Assembly (NCBI GenBank): GCA_963921825.1
Contig: OY997592.1
Coordinates: forward strand, 51,294,336-51,358,335
Length of the DNA: 64,000 bases
Direction: 5' to 3'
DNA from: Erodium maritimum
Lineage: Eukaryota > Streptophyta > Magnoliopsida > Geraniales > Geraniaceae
The notes under the pieces were generated by a model. The model did no database searches, was not told where the DNA came from, and saw only the letters and a program-made list of their open reading frames with translations. Each line of letters starts with the position of its first letter. The first letter of the stretch is position 1. The position numbers and the translations under genes were made by a program. Positions 21,695 through 33,260 of this stretch are shown here, one piece after another.

Positions 21695-23077
21695 ATGGCT
21701 CGTGGCAGACGAGGAAGAGCTGTAGTGGCACGGGGACGAGCGCCCTCGCGAGGCAGGAGGAGACGGTCAGCGGGGACACCAGGATGGGTGCCCACCGTTG
21801 AGGCCGCCGAGTACGCCGAGGCGCAGGGTATTCCTGTCGGTGGGGACAAGAGGAGCGATGCGGGACCTTCTACGGGCACGCCCAGCGTCCCGCCGGTCGC
21901 AGACCCACCCGTCATGACTGCCCTGGGTGAGTTGACCAGGACAGTCCAGAGTTTAGTGGCGGTCATTGCCAACCGAGAGTCGGCTTCACCAGCACCAGAG
22001 GCAGCCGCGGTCCCGGTGAGGGCCGTTCAGACACAGGATCACACATCCCGAGCACTACTAGACTTCCTGAAGCTCGGGATACCTACATTTGTCGGGGAGC
22101 CGAACCCCGACCTAGCCGAGAGGTGGCTAGAGCAGGTCACGCGAGACCTGGATACATCAGGTGTCGAGGATGGTCGTCGCAGGGTGTCCTTCGCGGCCCA
22201 CCAGCTGAGAGACAACGCCTACCACTGGTGGGGGCGTGTGAAGGACATGGTCGGTTATGACTACAGCGTCTTCCAGACAGTTTTTATGGAATAGTACTTT
22301 CCCGAGTCGGCTCGTTTGGAGCGACACCGGCAGTTCCTAGACTTGGAACAGGAGGGGATGACGGTAGCAGAGTACGAGGCCAGGTTCATAGCTTTGGCCA
22401 GATTCGCGCCGGAGATGGTGATGACCGAGAAGATCCGTTGCCTGCGGTTCCGGGGAGGACTAAGTCTGGAGATTCGGAACCAGGTTCTCGCCTTGAGACT
22501 GAGGAAGTACACATATCTCGTGGACACCACAGCGACGATGGAGCAGGGGATCCGGGATGCGGCCAGGACCCGCGAGGTTCGACAGCGGCCGACCAGCTTT
22601 ACAGGGCCGTCCGACTCGTGAGAGTCGCGGAGGCAGAGGACCACGGGGTTCTTCCGACCACCGACTCATCAGGGTGGGGCGTCAGTGGCATCAGTCGGGC
22701 CAATCACGTCAGAGAGGGCGCCGAAGTGCTATACCTACGGCCAGCGAGGCCACCTCTGTCGCGAGTGTCCGATGGAAGGAGGACCCACAACGCAGCCGGC
22801 GACCAGCCATATGGGCCAGGGCACGGAGTCGAGAGCCGACGAGACCGGCTGTTTACGATGCGGCCGCATTGGGCACACTATCGATCAGTGCTACGAGCCG
22901 TTGGGGGCAACGACAGTGCGACGATCACAACAGTCGCGTATAGTACAATCACCCAGAGATCGCCCTCGTCAGAGGCAACAGTCGAGGTTTTCGCAGCCGT
23001 CGACGAGCGGGCTAGTTCCAAGACCGCAGCTGAGCTATGGTTATCCAGCAGTTAGTGCGCCGAGCCAGAGGCAGTAG
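21695..23077 (+). pseudogene. Gag polyprotein of the gag-only Ty3 element
   Basis: Starts MARGRRGRAVVARG, a basic Arg/Gly-rich N-terminus. It continues in one frame through a capsid-like domain (WLEQVTRDLD..., HQLRDNAYHWWGRVKD, YFPESARLERHRQFLDL, MTVAEYEARF), then two zinc knuckles: CYTYGQRGHLCREC, in which the second Cys has become Tyr, and CLRCGRIGHTIDQC, intact. A TAG at 22292-22294 and a TGA at 22619-22621 interrupt the frame; there is no frameshift. The frame ends at 23077. A little beyond, sequence corresponding to the start of the protease in the relative element appears and then breaks off. Gag would form virus-like particles and package RNA. Confidence 0.85.
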
Positions 23078-23226
23078 GCGCCAGCGGGGAGAATGTACGC
23101 AGTTACCGATCCCCGGGCCCCAAGATCCCCTACCTACCGCGAGACCTATCAGGGTACGAGTTTATTGTGCCTTTTATGAGCGTTGTTCTAAATTTCACCG
23201 ACGAAATTCCTTTAAGGGGGGTAGAC

Positions 23227-26200
23227 TATAAAGTCCTGAAAATTTAATTGTCTTTTTACGGGTTTTAATTGACGGGATTAGGAAGCGGTTCGAAGAGTAT
23301 AAAAAAAAGGGTCAAAGGGTCGGATCGGGTCGGGTCAGACCCGATCAGCAACCAAAGCCCGGCCAAGCCAGCCCGGCCTGACTCTTCTTCTCCATTTGGG
23401 CCGTGCGACCCATCTGCACCCGAGGCCCACTACCAGGCCCGGGGTATTTAACCCCAAATTAGGGTTCTGACCCTTCACTTCACTTCCCCTCTCTACACGC
23501 GCGTCTCCATCTCTCCCGTTTCTCTCCCTTCTCTCACTTCCAGCCCACGCCGACCGTCGCCGCCCTCGCCCGGACCTCACCTCCTCCGTGCCATCCAGAC
23601 CACTCCCGACCTCCATCTTCGTCTCTCCCTCCTTCCTCGGTCACACACGGCACCCCACCTCCTCTTCTACCTCATCCCGATCCCGGCACCCCCCTCCGTC
23701 TAGCACAAGTTCCGGCCACGCTCTCGTCCCCGACATTCTCTCCCTCGCCTACGTACCGAGCTCGCCGTCTCTCCCCGTGGACGTTTCGGGTTCGCCGGCG
23801 AAGAAGTCGATCTTCGCACCAGATCTGAGGCCCTCGCCGTGCCGTTCAGATCTAAGGCGAAAGAGAACCGTCCCGCCGCCTCCAAGACGTTAACCTTCTC
23901 CCCACGTCGTCCCGCGTCGTTCTTCCCCTTTTCGGTAAGACCCCGACCGGCGACGCCTTCGCCGTGGTCGGTTGGAACTTAACCGAGCTTCCCTTCTTGT
24001 TCTTCTTTCTGTTATTTCCCGAGCGATCTCGGTTCTGGGTTTTTGTTGAAACCGAGTCCTTTTTGGATCTGGATCGAGTCTGTTGAAGTTGAAAAGAAAA
24101 TTAAATTTGAAATGAAGAACAGTTTTAAAACAAAGGAGAAATGGATTTCATTTAACAAAGGAAAAACAGTTTCAAGTTAAAAATGGTTTTAACTGGGTTT
24201 GGAGTTCAAAATAAGTGGAAAATGAATTTAAGACAAAAACGGTTTTGAAGCGGGGAGTTTGAGAAACGAATCGTTCGGAAAATGAACTAAAACGACTTTG
24301 GTTTTAGAAAATTGATTTAAGGAGAACAATCAGATTCGAAAATAAAAAGGGAAGTAAAATCAGTTCGTTTTAAAACGGAATTTGAGTAGTTAAACGAATC
24401 CGGAACTTTGGTTAAAAATGGACTGCTAATTGGGTTTAAAAAGGAACGAAAGCGGACCGCTGAATCGGATCTCGGGATTCGTGCATTGGGACCGTGCCTC
24501 GCATGCACTGGATTTGGTGCTCGGGTACTCAAACCCGATTCGCCGTGACCCCGCTTTTATCCCGCTCGAGACTAAAGGACTACTGTCGGTTTTAAAACTG
24601 GATTAATCGTGACCTTTAAATTAACCTGGGAACCGCCTCTAACTATGACTTTCGTGTTATCTTTAGCGTCCGGCTTCGTTCGAAGTGAAGCCCGGAGGTA
24701 GCGAGCCAAAACGTCAGCAGCTAGGAAACGTAGCGGGTGTTCTTCGCCTTGAGGTAGGGAAAAGTAGCCGGATCTCGGCCCTGACTAGGGAAAGTTAACT
24801 GTAGAATTGCATGTGACACCGGGGTGTCGTGGGTTGAGTAGGTTACTGAATATTAGAAATGCATGATACGGGATTGTAGCGTTTATGAGAAAAGCATTTG
24901 ACACTTAGTAGTGTCGTAGGAGCAGAGAACTTAGCGATATTGGAATTACTGGAGGCATATGACCATGCCCGGAGGTTGTTTGTGAAACTAGTGATCTTAG
25001 GACTGTTGGAGGCATCGTTTTATGTCGGAGGTTGTTGTGCGTTATTTATTGTCGAGTTTGGGTGGCCTTGAGAGCCCGTGTTATTTATTTTTGAGTTTGG
25101 GTGGCCATGAGAGCCCGTGTTATTATTTGTGTCTTGGGTGGCCATGAGAGTCCGTGTTTGACTGTCGAGTCTTGGGTGGCCATGAGAGCCCGTGGTTGAC
25201 TGTTGAGTCTTGGGTGGCCATGAGAGCCCGTGTTTGACTGTCGAGTCTTGGGTGGCCATGAGAGCCCGTGGTTGACTGTTTAGTCTTGGGTGGCCATGAG
25301 AGCCCGTGTTTGACTGTCGAGTCTTGGGTGGCCATGAGAGTCTGTGGTTGACTGTTGAGTCTTGGGTGGCCATGAGAGCCCGTGTTTGACTATTGAGTCT
25401 TGGGTGGCCATGAGGGCCCGTGTTTGACTGTTGGTGTCTGGGGAGGCCGTGTGTGTTCGTGGGGTTGTTGAACCCGTGTCTTTATCGTTGGTGTGTCTTG
25501 AGAGGTCGTGAGTGCCCGTGGGGCTGTTGAGTCCGTGTTTTGTGGTTGGTGTCTTGGGTGGCCATGAGTGCCTGTGGAGTGCTGAACCTGTGTTGTTGCT
25601 GTTTGTTGAACTTGCTTGTGATTGTGATTGTGGTTACCTGAGTGAGAGAGGTTACTGAGACAGATTGACTGCCTGGACCGACTGGGATCGGAAAGAGCGA
25701 GGGACAGAGGAGTTGTAAGACAGGTCGACTGCCTGGACCGACTTTGTGTTGGAAAGAGCGAGGGACAGAGAAGTTGTAAGACAGGTCGACTGCCTGGACC
25801 GACTTTGTGTTGGAAAGAGCGAGGGACAGAGAAGTTGTAAGACATGTTGACTGCCTGGACCAACTTTGTGTTGGAAAGAGCGAAGGACAGAGAGGTTACT
25901 GAGATAGGTCGACCGCCTGGAACGACTGGGATCGGAAAGGGTGAGATACATAGATGGTTGCTGACAGGTCGACCGCCTGGCCCGATTGGGATCGGAAAGG
26001 GCGAGAGAAATAGAATTGGTTACTGAACAGCTGGTTTGCGATCCTTTGTGATCTTGTTTGGTGTGCGATCCTTTGTGATCTTGTTTGGTGTTACGTAGTT
26101 CCTTTGAGTCCTTAGAAGAGGTCGTGATCGTTGTGTCGGGTCTACTTACGTGTCAGAGTGTTGAGTTGGTCAAGGAAGGTAAATGTGGGTGTTGCTCAGT

Positions 26201-26530
26201 CAGAGTACTTGGGTTGGGGACAGTCTGTTATCCGCGGTGGTGAGCGAATGCTCACCCCTAGCTGATTTTCCTACAAGTACCGTTCGTAGGCTGGACTAGG
26301 TGAGCTTCTGAAGCTTGAAGAGCTTGAAGCGGGTTTCTGGGTGTTTTGAGTCTAGCGACGGATACCCCGCTTTTTTGTCCACTTGTTGGGACGTGTTTTA
26401 AGTTGTAATTATTATTTTGTTGAACTAAACTGGTATTTTAAAGTGATTCAATGAAAACAGGTTTCAAGTGTTTGTATGTTTTTAAAACGTTCGCATCCCG
26501 AGTTCGGTTTACTGAAATTGGGGCGTGACA
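23227..26530 (+). repeat. 3' LTR of the gag-only Ty3 element
   Basis: Starts TATAAAGTCCTG (mutated from TGTA) and ends GGGGCGTGACA. Carries the same 38-bp (25050-25570) and 60-bp (25650-26010) arrays as the 5' LTR, with small differences in repeat order and sequence. Confidence 0.9.
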
Positions 26531-26535
26531 GAGTT

Positions 26536-26745
26536 TCTGGTTACCTTTATGGCTATATAAACCATAAGAGAGGAATAAAGTTTTATGCAGAATTATAATC
26601 ATTGCTATTAGTTTCTTCAAGATTATTTTATTCAAGAGATCTTCGAGTTCTCTCTGACGAGCTCGAGTTTAGCTACCATTGGGAGAAAGAAGAACAAGGG
26701 TTTACTCGCGTGAAACCTTGGGATCGATCTCAAGTCGTATCAAGG
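26536..26745 (+). mobile_element. Second half of the LTR interrupted by the Ty3 element
   Basis: After the 5-bp duplication GAGTT the sequence continues TCTGGTTACC and contains a promoter-like CTATATAAACC (about 26553), as expected inside an LTR. Joined to 16804-16976 it would make an LTR of about 380 bp, close to the 354 bp estimated for the minus-strand relative. The downstream phrase AAGGTCTAATAACACGA (about 26744) recurs as AAGGTCTCATAACACGA at about 15792. Confidence 0.55.
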
Positions 26746-26917
26746 TCTAATAACACGATCCATAAGTCGGGTAACTAATAATATTTCGTTGTTGCATAAA
26801 GGAGGAGACAAAGACAATTTGTCGGAGGAGAACTTATTGGGGAAGAAGAGGAAATTATCAAATGACAACTATGATAATGGAGATGGAGAGAATAAGCTGG
26901 TGTTTATCTTCATAACA
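26746..26917. other. Short segment between nested elements, nothing recognised
   Basis: Purine-rich sequence that continues past the copia-type insertion at 31185. No gene could be assigned. Confidence 0.35.
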
Positions 26918-27099
26918 TGTTAGAGTTTAGTTTATTTTTAATTACAAGTATTTCCTATACCTAATTTAGTTTGGTTTCCTATATTGTTTAGTATAGTATT
27001 TCCTATGTAGTATAGAGTTAATCCTATATAAAGGGATGCTCTCATTGTATTGAAAAACAAGAATATCAAATATTATCAATAATATTTCAGAATTTTACA
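26918..27099 (+). repeat. 5' LTR of the non-coding element
   Basis: 182 bp, TGTTAGAGTTTAG to TTTTACA, with a TATA-like CTATATAAAG near 27025. Confidence 0.9.
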
Positions 27100-27473
27100 T
27101 GGTATCAAAGCATATTTGATATTAGGTTAAGATTAAGTGAGCTATAGTTTTGCCCACTCGTTAATTTTTGATTTAGCGGGTGGGCAAGACATTGCTTTTC
27201 ATAATTTCTAGCTTTCATCGTTGGTACTATCGGCACTATTCACATTATTATTGTTCATGTCAGGTAATGTTCACAGAGTACTGTTCGCAACAGTCACTGT
27301 TCATCCGCTTCTACTTCTGCTCACAGGTTGAAGGTTGGCTACGTCCAACCAGTTTTTCTGATTCTCTTCTTTCCGGCTTAATTTTAGGGTTTTGGTGATT
27401 TTTCTGAAACTAAAAATCACAAATTCTTGCACGTTCGTATAATCAGTATTGTTTGCACCATTTTCGTGCTTAC

Positions 27474-28497
27474 TAAGGGTGTTCAAAAATCACCAGAACC
27501 GGCTAAACCAACCAAAACCAACCGGAATCGACACCGGAAAAATCGAAATCGAAAAAAACCGACGAAGAACCGGTTGAAAAATTTCCGAACAGCCCTTGTT
27601 TCAGTTGGAGACTGGTTTTGTTTTTTTGAAACCAGCGGTTAACCGCTTAGAACCAGACCGAACGTTGGGCTTCAAATCTGACAAAGCCATTTCCTCTTTT
27701 TTGGTTGAGCCCAATTATTTTTTCAACATAAGCCTATTTACTTTTTCAACTCCAACCCATTTCACTTAAGTACAACTAAATGATACAACTCAACTTATTT
27801 TAACCCAATTGTTTCCATATAAATACCCACACAACACTACATCCTTTTTCATTATCTTGTTGTGGCCTCTTTCTCTCCTCGTCGTTTCTAAGTCTATGCA
27901 ACTATCATCTTAGTTCCATATTTTGAATATTTCATCTCTATTCTCTCCTACATCTCTATTATCAAGATTAAATGTTTTTATTTTATTAAAACTTTTAAAT
28001 TTCAGTATTTTATTTTGTGTTTTTTTAAATCAGATGCATGTTAAAAGTTAAGAGTTCTTTTTCTCATCAGAGTCATATATGACTCATATCGAGATCCCGT
28101 TGACGACGGGATTTGAATTTTTCAGTTATAAAAGTGGGAAATGGATGGAGGAAAAAAAAACTCAGTGCCAACTACTATCCTCTTCATAGTCTTTGGGTTT
28201 CAATTGGTGTTCAAATAATTCCGAAGCATTTTGAGTGTGTCGGGAACTTCGGTGAATCAAGAGCAGATGGAAACGAGGAACAGGTTGGCCCTGAGTTGAA
28301 AATGTTGGGCCCAATTAGTAAGCCCAATCAATTGGTTGACCCGGTTTCAAACCGGTAACCAACCAAAGTTTATTACGGTAAAAACCAACCAGAGTAGTAT
28401 TTTCTGGTTGCGGTTCCCAAAATTCACACCGATGAAGTTTTCGGTTGGTTCATAAATGTTGTGTAATGGTCGGTTAAATCAACCATATACACCCCTA
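27474..28497. mobile_element. Non-autonomous hAT-type element, 8-bp TSD GTGCTTAC
   Basis: Direct repeats GTGCTTAC at 27466-27473 and 28498-28505 flank termini TAAGGGTGTT and ACACCCCTA, the imperfect terminal repeats (TAGGGGTGT type) of a common plant hAT family. The interior has Pu/Py-biased stretches with GGTTGGTTTT and GAACCGGTT-like words near both ends and no transposase. It was inserted in the internal region of the non-coding LTR element. Confidence 0.88.
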
Positions 28498-28505
28498 GTG
28501 CTTAC

Positions 28506-28700
28506 TTGAAGATGTTTTGCACTGTCATTATACGACGTAGTTGCTCGAAGTTTCGTACAATCATTATGCGACGTAGTTTCTCAAAGTTGTTTCGCACCGT
28601 CGTTATACGACGTAGTTGCTTGAAGAAGTTTAAACCATCACTTATGTGACGTGGTTTCTTGAAGTTGTTTCGCATTGTCCTTATGCAGCTTTCGTGAATA
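28506..28700. repeat. Imperfect tandem repeats with TATACGACGTAGTTGCT core
   Basis: About four units of 45-60 bp containing (T)ATACGACGTAGTTGCT(C/T)GAAG, in the internal region of the non-coding LTR element. A second, weaker repeat family (GTAGACGTCCATTTATG) follows at about 28865-28930. No protein assigned. Confidence 0.7.
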
Positions 28701-29079
28701 TGTTTTGCTCCCATGTGACATAATTGCTCGAAGTTGAATTGTGCGTCCGTAAAATCAAGGTATGAGCCAATGGCTCCAAATTGTCTTAGGCTTTAAAAAG
28801 CCGTTATTGGGTACCATCCCATTTATCATCTCCACTCTATATTAATGTTGAAGCCCATAAGCAGACGTACATTTCTGCTATGGCCCATATGTAGACGTCC
28901 ATTTATGTTATGGTACACATGTAGATGCCCAGACCTACACGTGAATGGGAGTGTTGAGAAAAAAATCTAAGTTCGTCGGCAACTACAACATAGTGGCGAC
29001 GTAACAACATCAAGTTGGAATTTGAATTTTATTCTTCGTTTACGTGCAAGACTCGTTATCCGACTTGCACGTGAGGGGG

Positions 29080-29234
29080 TGTTAGAGTTTAGTTTATTTT
29101 CAATTACAAGAATTTTCTACTCCTATTTTAGTTTGGTTCCCTATATTGTTTAGTATAGTATTTCTTATTTAGTATAGAGTTAATTTCTATATAAAGGATG
29201 ATCTTATTGTATTGAAAAACAAGAATATCAAGTA
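29080..29234 (+). repeat. 3' LTR of the non-coding element, left part
   Basis: First 155 bp of the 3' LTR, including the first copy of the 9-bp duplication TATCAAGTA; the rest (31153-31179) lies beyond the Mutator-like insertion. Confidence 0.88.
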
Positions 29235-31143
29235 GGAAAATTTACGCCGTTTTTTCACATCACCCCTTTAACTTTTTTTAACATTTACCCCCCTTAACTT
29301 ACATTTTTTGTCACTTTGGTCATTTTCCGTTCAAAAACAATCAGAAAGTTATCATGTGCACAACACATGCTGTGATATTTTTTAAATGTCAAAACTACCC
29401 CCACATAAATACAACTCTAACCAAACCTTAAACTAAACAAGTCACATCCTCTTATCCCTTATCTCTCCATTAGTCTGTGTATTTTTCTCTCAAAATTTCA
29501 TCCACCCACCATCACAAACTTTACGACACCTCCCATCCACCACCATGAACCCACCCAACCACCTCCATCATCTCCTCCTCGCCAGCACCACGACGCGGCC
29601 CACCAAGGGCGGACTTGTGAAGGACCCAGGGGGGCACGTGCCCCCCCTCAAATTCATAAATAAAATTATTACCTAATATATTTTTACATTTCTTTTCCTA
29701 AAATGATGTTTTTATTAAGAGTGCTCCTGCTCAAATCTAAAAAAATATATCCTTATTTAATTTCTTTCCAATTCTATTTACAAAATTCTATATTTTTTTG
29801 TTATTACTGTTCTAACTTCTTAATTTTATTGGTTTCAAATTCTAAATCTGTTTTTTTTATCATATTAACTTTTATATTTTTGTAATTTTTATATTTTATA
29901 TTTTTTTAAGTTTCTTAATTTGTATTAAAGCTGAATTTAAGTCCTTGTTTTAAAATTTAATACAATTATTACTTAAATTTTTGAGTTTAGTTATTAGATT
30001 TGAGAAGGTTATCAATTTAAATTTAGTTATCTATAGAATTGCAACAATCATTGAGAGATATTTCAAAAAAAGATCTCACTTATTTGTTAAAAACAAGAAG
30101 AGATCAAATAAGAGACCAATGAATATAGTATATGTCAGGATTTTTATTTATTGTGTTGACAGTGAAAGTGCTACATTTTTTTAAAAAATATAGAACTTTG
30201 ACGTCAAATTTTGTAATATGAATTAATTCGATACTTTTTATATGATATTAATATTTTAATTATATTTTATGTTATATTTATGTAAATTACTATTACAAAA
30301 AAAATTCGGTGCCCCCTCATTCGAAAACCTAAATCCGCCACTGCGACCCACCCACCTCCACAAGCCCACCAGCCACCACCACTAACCCATCCAGCCACAC
30401 TCCCCGGAACTTATCCCTCGAGCTCGTTGGTGTCGCTAAAATTATCAGCCTCCTCGGCACCACCATCTCCCCCTCTTAATCTATTTCGTGAACCACCTCC
30501 TCATCCTCCATTTTCTTCTCCAATTTCTGGTTTCATCGACAGCGTCGCGCAACCAGAGATTTCATCTCCAATTTCTGGTTTCATCAACAGCATCACGCGA
30601 CCGGATCTGTGACTTTTTCATCGTCCTCCAATTTTTGGCAATAATCATTTTTACCAGAATTAATGAAAATAAAAATTATTAAATAAAAAATATTTTTAAT
30701 AAAAAAATATTAATATTAAAAACAGAGTTAATGAAATAAAAGAGAAATAATAAAAAAATTAATGAAAAATAAAAATATTCTAATATTAAAAACGGAAAAT
30801 GAAAACGAAATAGTTTTAAATGAATTATAAAATTAAAAACAAAAATATTTCATTAAAATTAAAAATAAAAATAAAAACATAATTAATATATAAATTAAAA
30901 ATTTAAAACATAATTATTAATTAATTAAAATAGATTTTAAGTTTTATAAAACAATTGCAGTGATTTAAAAATTTAATGGTTAGTGAGGAGTAGTTTTATC
31001 TTTTTACATGTTTGGATGGAAAGTTAACAACGTTAGATCATAGTGAAAAAAAATTTAAGTTATGGAGGTTAAATATATAAAAAAAATTAAGAGCATGATG
31101 TGAAAAAACGACAATAATAAAAAGGGTTATGTGTAAATTTCTT
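29235..31143. mobile_element. Non-autonomous Mutator-like element in the 3' LTR, 9-bp TSD
   Basis: TATCAAGTA (29226-29234) and TATCAAATA (31144-31152) flank the element and match at eight of nine positions. Long imperfect terminal repeats begin GGAAAATTTACGCC on the left and, reverse-complemented, AAGAAATTTACAC on the right; both then share GTTTTTTCACATCA. Central parts (29470-29600 and 30350-30620) are CT- and Pro-codon-rich and stand out from the AT-rich arms, so captured host sequence is possible. No transposase seen. Confidence 0.85.
29604..30343. mobile_element. Non-autonomous hAT-type element nested in the Mutator-like element
   Basis: 8-bp flanking repeats CGGCCCAC (29596-29603) and CGACCCAC (30344-30351). 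Left terminus CAAGGGCGGACTT, right terminus as reverse complement CAGTGGCGGATTT, with subterminal GGGGGGCAC and GTGCCCCC, the signature of a widespread plant hAT family. The interior is very AT-rich; no transposase remains. Confidence 0.88.
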
Positions 31144-31184
31144 TATCAAATATCATCAATAATATTTTAGAATTTTAAATAACA

Positions 31185-32525
31185 TCCCTCACAATTCTTC
31201 AGGTTTATGGTTTGAGGAGATATTAATACAAGTTGAAAAAGTAAGGAGAGTACAAGCTCCAGTAAGACCAAACATCAAAGAAAGATGGTTCGCTTTATAC
31301 TGTTTGAAAAAGAAGAGATTGTTTCGAGAAGCTATACATAGATTTAATGGAGCTAAACTTCAGTTCAGGCCATAATCTATTTGAAAAATAAAGCAATCAG
31401 CCTTTGAGAGAGAGTTGAGGTGGAGAGAGGTAAAAGAAAGGGCTCATAAGAGAGGTCACACTCTGATGCATTAGAAGAGGTATGCAAAGGATTGAAAGTT
31501 ACCGATTTGAGAAAGGAATTTGGAAGAAGTCATTTAACAAAAAGCAAGCGGGAACACGAAACGAACAATACGGGAAACTCAGTGAGCCTGAACTTATATA
31601 AGCTGGCCGGAACACAAATCGAAAAGACTCATAGTTTATAATTGATGAGGGTAAAGAGGACGACATTACAAACTTGACGGTTCTTGGAAATCAATCACTC
31701 CTTTAAAGGAAGGGAAAAGAGAGCCCAAGTCTCTTATGTTTATGAAACCAGATCGAAGAAAAAAGGTGTTGACATTATTAGAAACAGAGGGGGTAAGGTT
31801 TCAGAGGATAAAAAATCCTTCTTTTTAACTTTGGCACTTTGGCTCTAAAGGTCAAAAAACCTGAACTAATACAAAGTCATTGATCTCGAGGCTTATGTAG
31901 TGGATAGCTTTGTAGTTGAGCAGTCGAATAATCTTGAAGCTGAGGTAAATTGGAGTGCAAAATTTGAAACAGATTCAGATGATGATTTTCTTGTGGAGGA
32001 AAAAGGTGATACAGAGGTAATTGGAGTGGATCCTGACTCTAATGGAGTATGAGAGGGTCGTCCTCCATTCAAAAAAGGAGGGTTTTACATGACTTGCCAC
32101 GCAAGTAACAGGTGGACTTCATTCTGTGGTTTGAATTATGGGTGGTTCTTTCAAGCATAGTATCCTTCTTCAAGAGAAGATAAGCTTAAACCATGGTTGG
32201 AAATTGGAGAAGAAATTAAGGAGTGGGGAGAAGCAGTGCTCACCAGTTACTATATCTTATGAGAGTGTTGAAGCATCTGTAGAGAAATTTATGAGCCTGA
32301 GCTTCAACCTTGAATGAGCATTGTTCGGGAAATTCAGATTGTTCCTTATGAATGCTGGAGAACTATTCCTAGAGATTGTTTGAGGTTGACCAGGAACAAA
32401 GTTGCAGAATTTAGATCAACAGCAGGTATACTTCCCTGAGGCTCTAGTTGCAGTATTGAAATTCAGCCACAGATTATCTGAGTGGCAAAATTTTGCAGTT
32501 TAGGGGTTTTCGATTAATATACTCA
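31185..32525 (+). other. Degenerate coding-like sequence, unidentified
   Basis: This continues the sequence interrupted by the non-coding LTR element. Short stretches read like protein, for example VRPNIKERWFALYCLKKKRLF and later an acidic DSDDDFLVEEKG, but frames change and stops are frequent. It may be the remains of another retroelement or of a host gene; I cannot assign a family. Confidence 0.35.
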
Positions 32526-33260
32526 ACATATTCATAGGATATATTACATAAATATTTTTGTCTACATGTACCTCAGTATTCTAAGAGATTTTTCGTGAAT
32601 AGTATGATATATCATCTTTTTGAAAAATGAATTTATTAAATAAGACAAAACGGGAACAAGAACGGGAGAAGAAGAATATAATAAATAAAAGGTTCAACCT
32701 CCATAATCGTATTAGAATGTGAAACAATTTTCATTAGACTATAAAACAGTTATTTTTAGGTATAACATACTTCTCACTAAGATCACTTTTCGTTATAATG
32801 AGATGCAGTTTTCCTTGAGTTTCTGATTCCCAAGTTCTCATTTTAAACATTAGTTTGGCTGTCAGAATGAATAGTCTACCTTTTATTTAAACCGAAATAA
32901 ACGAAGTTCATGAGTTAAGTTACAACAAACAAGAACTGAACTATGTTTCTCATTTATTTGAACGTAGAACTATGGGGATACAGAAGAAACACTTAAAAAT
33001 CCGGGTTCTAAATAGTTTACCTGCTCAGATATGCTTTCAAGAATACAGAAAATGCAGCTGCACCAATCTCTTCCTGTCTTTAGTGTGTGGAAAGCTCCTA
33101 ACTTTAAGAAGGTCATTTCCGTGGTAACCTCAAATCATATGGAGCCCCCAATCAAGCACAACAGATATTCAAATATGAGTGAGATGATCACCGCTCCAAG
33201 ATATCAATGACGTTATGCCAAAGACATGGAAATGGCTTGAGAGTTGCACAAAACATGGAT
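32526..33260. other. 3' flank of the GAMYB gene
   Basis: The minus-strand 3' untranslated region of GAMYB must end here. AATAAA-like signals on the minus strand occur near 32950 and 32885. Otherwise AT-rich and without genes. Confidence 0.5.

Larger units (their letters stand above)
16977..26530 (+). mobile_element. Ty3-gypsy-type LTR element, gag only, complete with 5-bp TSD
   Basis: Two LTRs of 3301 and 3304 bp enclose a 2949-bp internal region. The target duplication GAGTT is present at 16972-16976 and 26531-26535. A primer binding site follows the 5' LTR and a purine tract AAGGGGGGTAGAC precedes the 3' LTR. The internal part holds a leader, a gag gene and almost nothing else. Compared with the relative at 49443, everything from protease through integrase has been deleted, with the break near 23189. 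It would need a relative's enzymes to move. The target duplication and similar LTRs indicate that it did move as a unit. Confidence 0.9.
26918..31179 (+). mobile_element. Non-coding copia-type LTR element (TRIM/LARD-like), TSD TAACA
   Basis: The 5' LTR (26918-27099, 182 bp, TGTTAGAG...TTTTACA) is followed at once by the primer site TGGTATCAAAGC (27100-27111). The 3' LTR begins at 29080 after a GTGAGGGGG purine tract and, once its insertion is removed, is again 182 bp. TAACA flanks the element at 26913-26917 and 31180-31184. The internal region has no gag or pol; its own sequence (27112-27473 plus 28498-29079, about 950 bp) is non-coding with short tandem repeats. The LTR has a promoter-like CTATATAAAGG (about 27025). 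Such elements must borrow proteins from a coding relative. The copia affiliation rests on LTR style only. Confidence 0.88.
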
